Shown here piece after piece: positions 5,889 to 6,713 of a stretch of 6,713 bases of DNA. The notes beneath the pieces were generated by a model. It was given only the letters and a program-made list of their open reading frames with translations. It was not told where the DNA came from and did no database searches. The stretch's first letter is position 1; every line of letters starts with the position of its first letter. A program made the translations under genes and the position numbers. Source of the stretch: Roseburia sp. CAG:309 (GTDB taxonomy: Bacteria; Bacillota; Clostridia; Lachnospirales; Lachnospiraceae); assembly GCA_000434115.1 (NCBI GenBank), contig FR894084.1, positions 20,532-27,244 of the forward strand, in the 5' to 3' direction.

Positions 5889-6713
5889 TTATACTACAGT
5901 AAACTTTTCCGTACCCTTTCGTTTCAGCCAGACATACAATACTGCCGTGATCACACCAAGAACGATCGTTACCAGTCCCAGATACCCGGCTGCTCCTATT
6001 TTCTTTCCTTCCACAAAATAAAGAACCACGATTCCGGCTGCCAGTGCCCATCCGCCAAACATGGAAATCACCACTCCAAGACTCTGTTTGATCGGTGCCA
6101 GTTCATTGGTCCATGTCAGGTTTGGCATATTAATCCCAAGAAATAAGCCAAACACCGTCATCATCGCCGTAAATACCACGGGAAGCAGGAGTATAAACAG
6201 TGTCTTAACGACGTCCATGTGAAGGCAGACTGCCAGACAAATTTCACAAAACAGAACCGGAATGGCTGTCAGCACAAACTGAACTCCCAATTTAGCTCGA
6301 AGAATATTCCACGGTTTTACCGGCAGCGATTGCAGAATCCACAGATTTTTTCCTTCCAGAGAAACAGAAGGAACCACCATATCATTCATCGCTGTCACAA
6401 GGCATACGGCGGCAACAACAATCACGACAATAAATCCTTCTATTTCCTCTCCTGCAAAAATCTGGGAAACGGTCTGCAATACCGTCTGCCCCTTTACCAA
6501 GGCCGCAATCCCGAGAATCGGCAGAAATACCGTTCCCAGTCCACAATTAAGCATATAATTCGGACTTGACGTAAATCGTTTTACTTCCTTTGTAAAAAGA
6601 GCAGCAAACTCGCTCTTTCTCTTCACATATTTTTCATGGTATACGGCATTTCCGGTTTTGCCCGATGCCGTCGCAATGCGGATAAAACTTCCTGCCAGCA
6701 GACGAAATGTAAC
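5889..6713 (-). CDS. ABC-2-type permease, N-terminus beyond right edge
   Basis: The frame is open from the right edge to TAA 5891-5889, giving 274 visible residues. A GTG at 6626 has no convincing ribosome binding site, and the coding-like sequence upstream (SFIRIATASGKTGNAVYHEK) joins smoothly, so the gene runs off the window rather than starting at 6626. About six hydrophobic segments follow, near fragment residues 55-73, 91-114, 140-164, 168-193, 211-232 and 240-264. Between the second and third lies SLEGKNLWILQSLPV (118-132), a loop motif I recognise from large Firmicutes ABC-2 permeases of about 500-560 residues. This is probably the C-terminal half of such a protein; its ATPase would be expected upstream, outside the window. 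It ends in a basic tail (KRKGTEKFTVV). The gene is convergent with the GntR-ABC operon and separated from it by the receiver relic and the shared terminator. Substrate unknown. Confidence 0.88.
   Translation of the reverse strand, partial: VTFRLLAGSFIRIATASGKTGNAVYHEKYVKRKSEFAALFTKEVKRFTSSPNYMLNCGLGTVFLPILGIAALVKGQTVLQTVSQIFAGEEIEGFIVVIVVAAVCLVTAMNDMVVPSVSLEGKNLWILQSLPVKPWNILRAKLGVQFVLTAIPVLFCEICLAVCLHMDVVKTLFILLLPVVFTAMMTVFGLFLGINMPNLTWTNELAPIKQSLGVVISMFGGWALAAGIVVLYFVEGKKIGAAGYLGLVTIVLGVITAVLYVWLKRKGTEKFTVV

Noticed and set aside
6219..6569. 116-codon plus-strand open frame opposite the right-hand permease
   Set aside because: Low-complexity Asn/Gln/Arg-rich translation with no domain; the minus strand encodes clear transmembrane helices and the SLEGKNLWIL motif.
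6624..6626. GTG as the true start of the right-hand permease
   Set aside because: The frame remains open and protein-like to the window edge, and known relatives are about twice as long, so the gene is cut by the window.
1..6713. CRISPR array, insertion sequence, tRNA, rRNA or phage defence system
   Set aside because: No spaced direct repeats, transposase frame, terminal inverted repeats, cloverleaf or defence domains were seen on either strand.

Overview
The window reads as chromosomal DNA from an anaerobic, low-to-moderate GC Firmicute, most like a gut Clostridia/Lachnospiraceae member. The reasons are a single-chain pyruvate:ferredoxin oxidoreductase, strong AGGAGG-type ribosome binding sites, a GntR(YtrA-like)/ABC ATPase/ABC permease operon, and an ABC-2 permease of a type common in that group. 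The taxonomic call is inference from gene content and style.

Layout. Positions 1-3550 (minus strand) hold almost all of nifJ, the pyruvate:ferredoxin (flavodoxin) oxidoreductase. It is open from its start to the left edge, and only the last few residues lie outside. A 208-base divergent intergenic region (3551-3758) follows. It carries a minus-strand promoter for nifJ framed by a perfect 10-bp inverted repeat, and a near-consensus plus-strand promoter whose -10 and start region are covered by a 16-bp inverted repeat, probably the operator of the adjacent regulator. Positions 3759-5621 (plus strand) hold a tight three-gene operon: a short GntR-family repressor, an ABC ATPase (start corrected to 4153) and a six-helix ABC permease overlapping the ATPase by 7 bases. 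A hairpin at 5651-5682 can terminate in both directions. Positions 5689-5865 (minus) are the decayed tail of a hybrid-kinase-type receiver domain. From 5889 to the right edge (minus) lies the C-terminal part of a second ABC-2 permease, whose N-terminus is outside.

How the genes work together. nifJ is central energy metabolism (pyruvate to acetyl-CoA with reduced ferredoxin) and has the codon bias of a highly expressed gene. The GntR-ABC operon is probably a self-repressed, inducible membrane transport or stress-response unit, but its substrate cannot be read from sequence. The right-edge permease belongs to a separate transporter. I see no clearly new biological system. The most unusual items are the two symmetrical operator-like structures in the divergent intergenic region and the receiver-domain relic between two convergent transporter loci.
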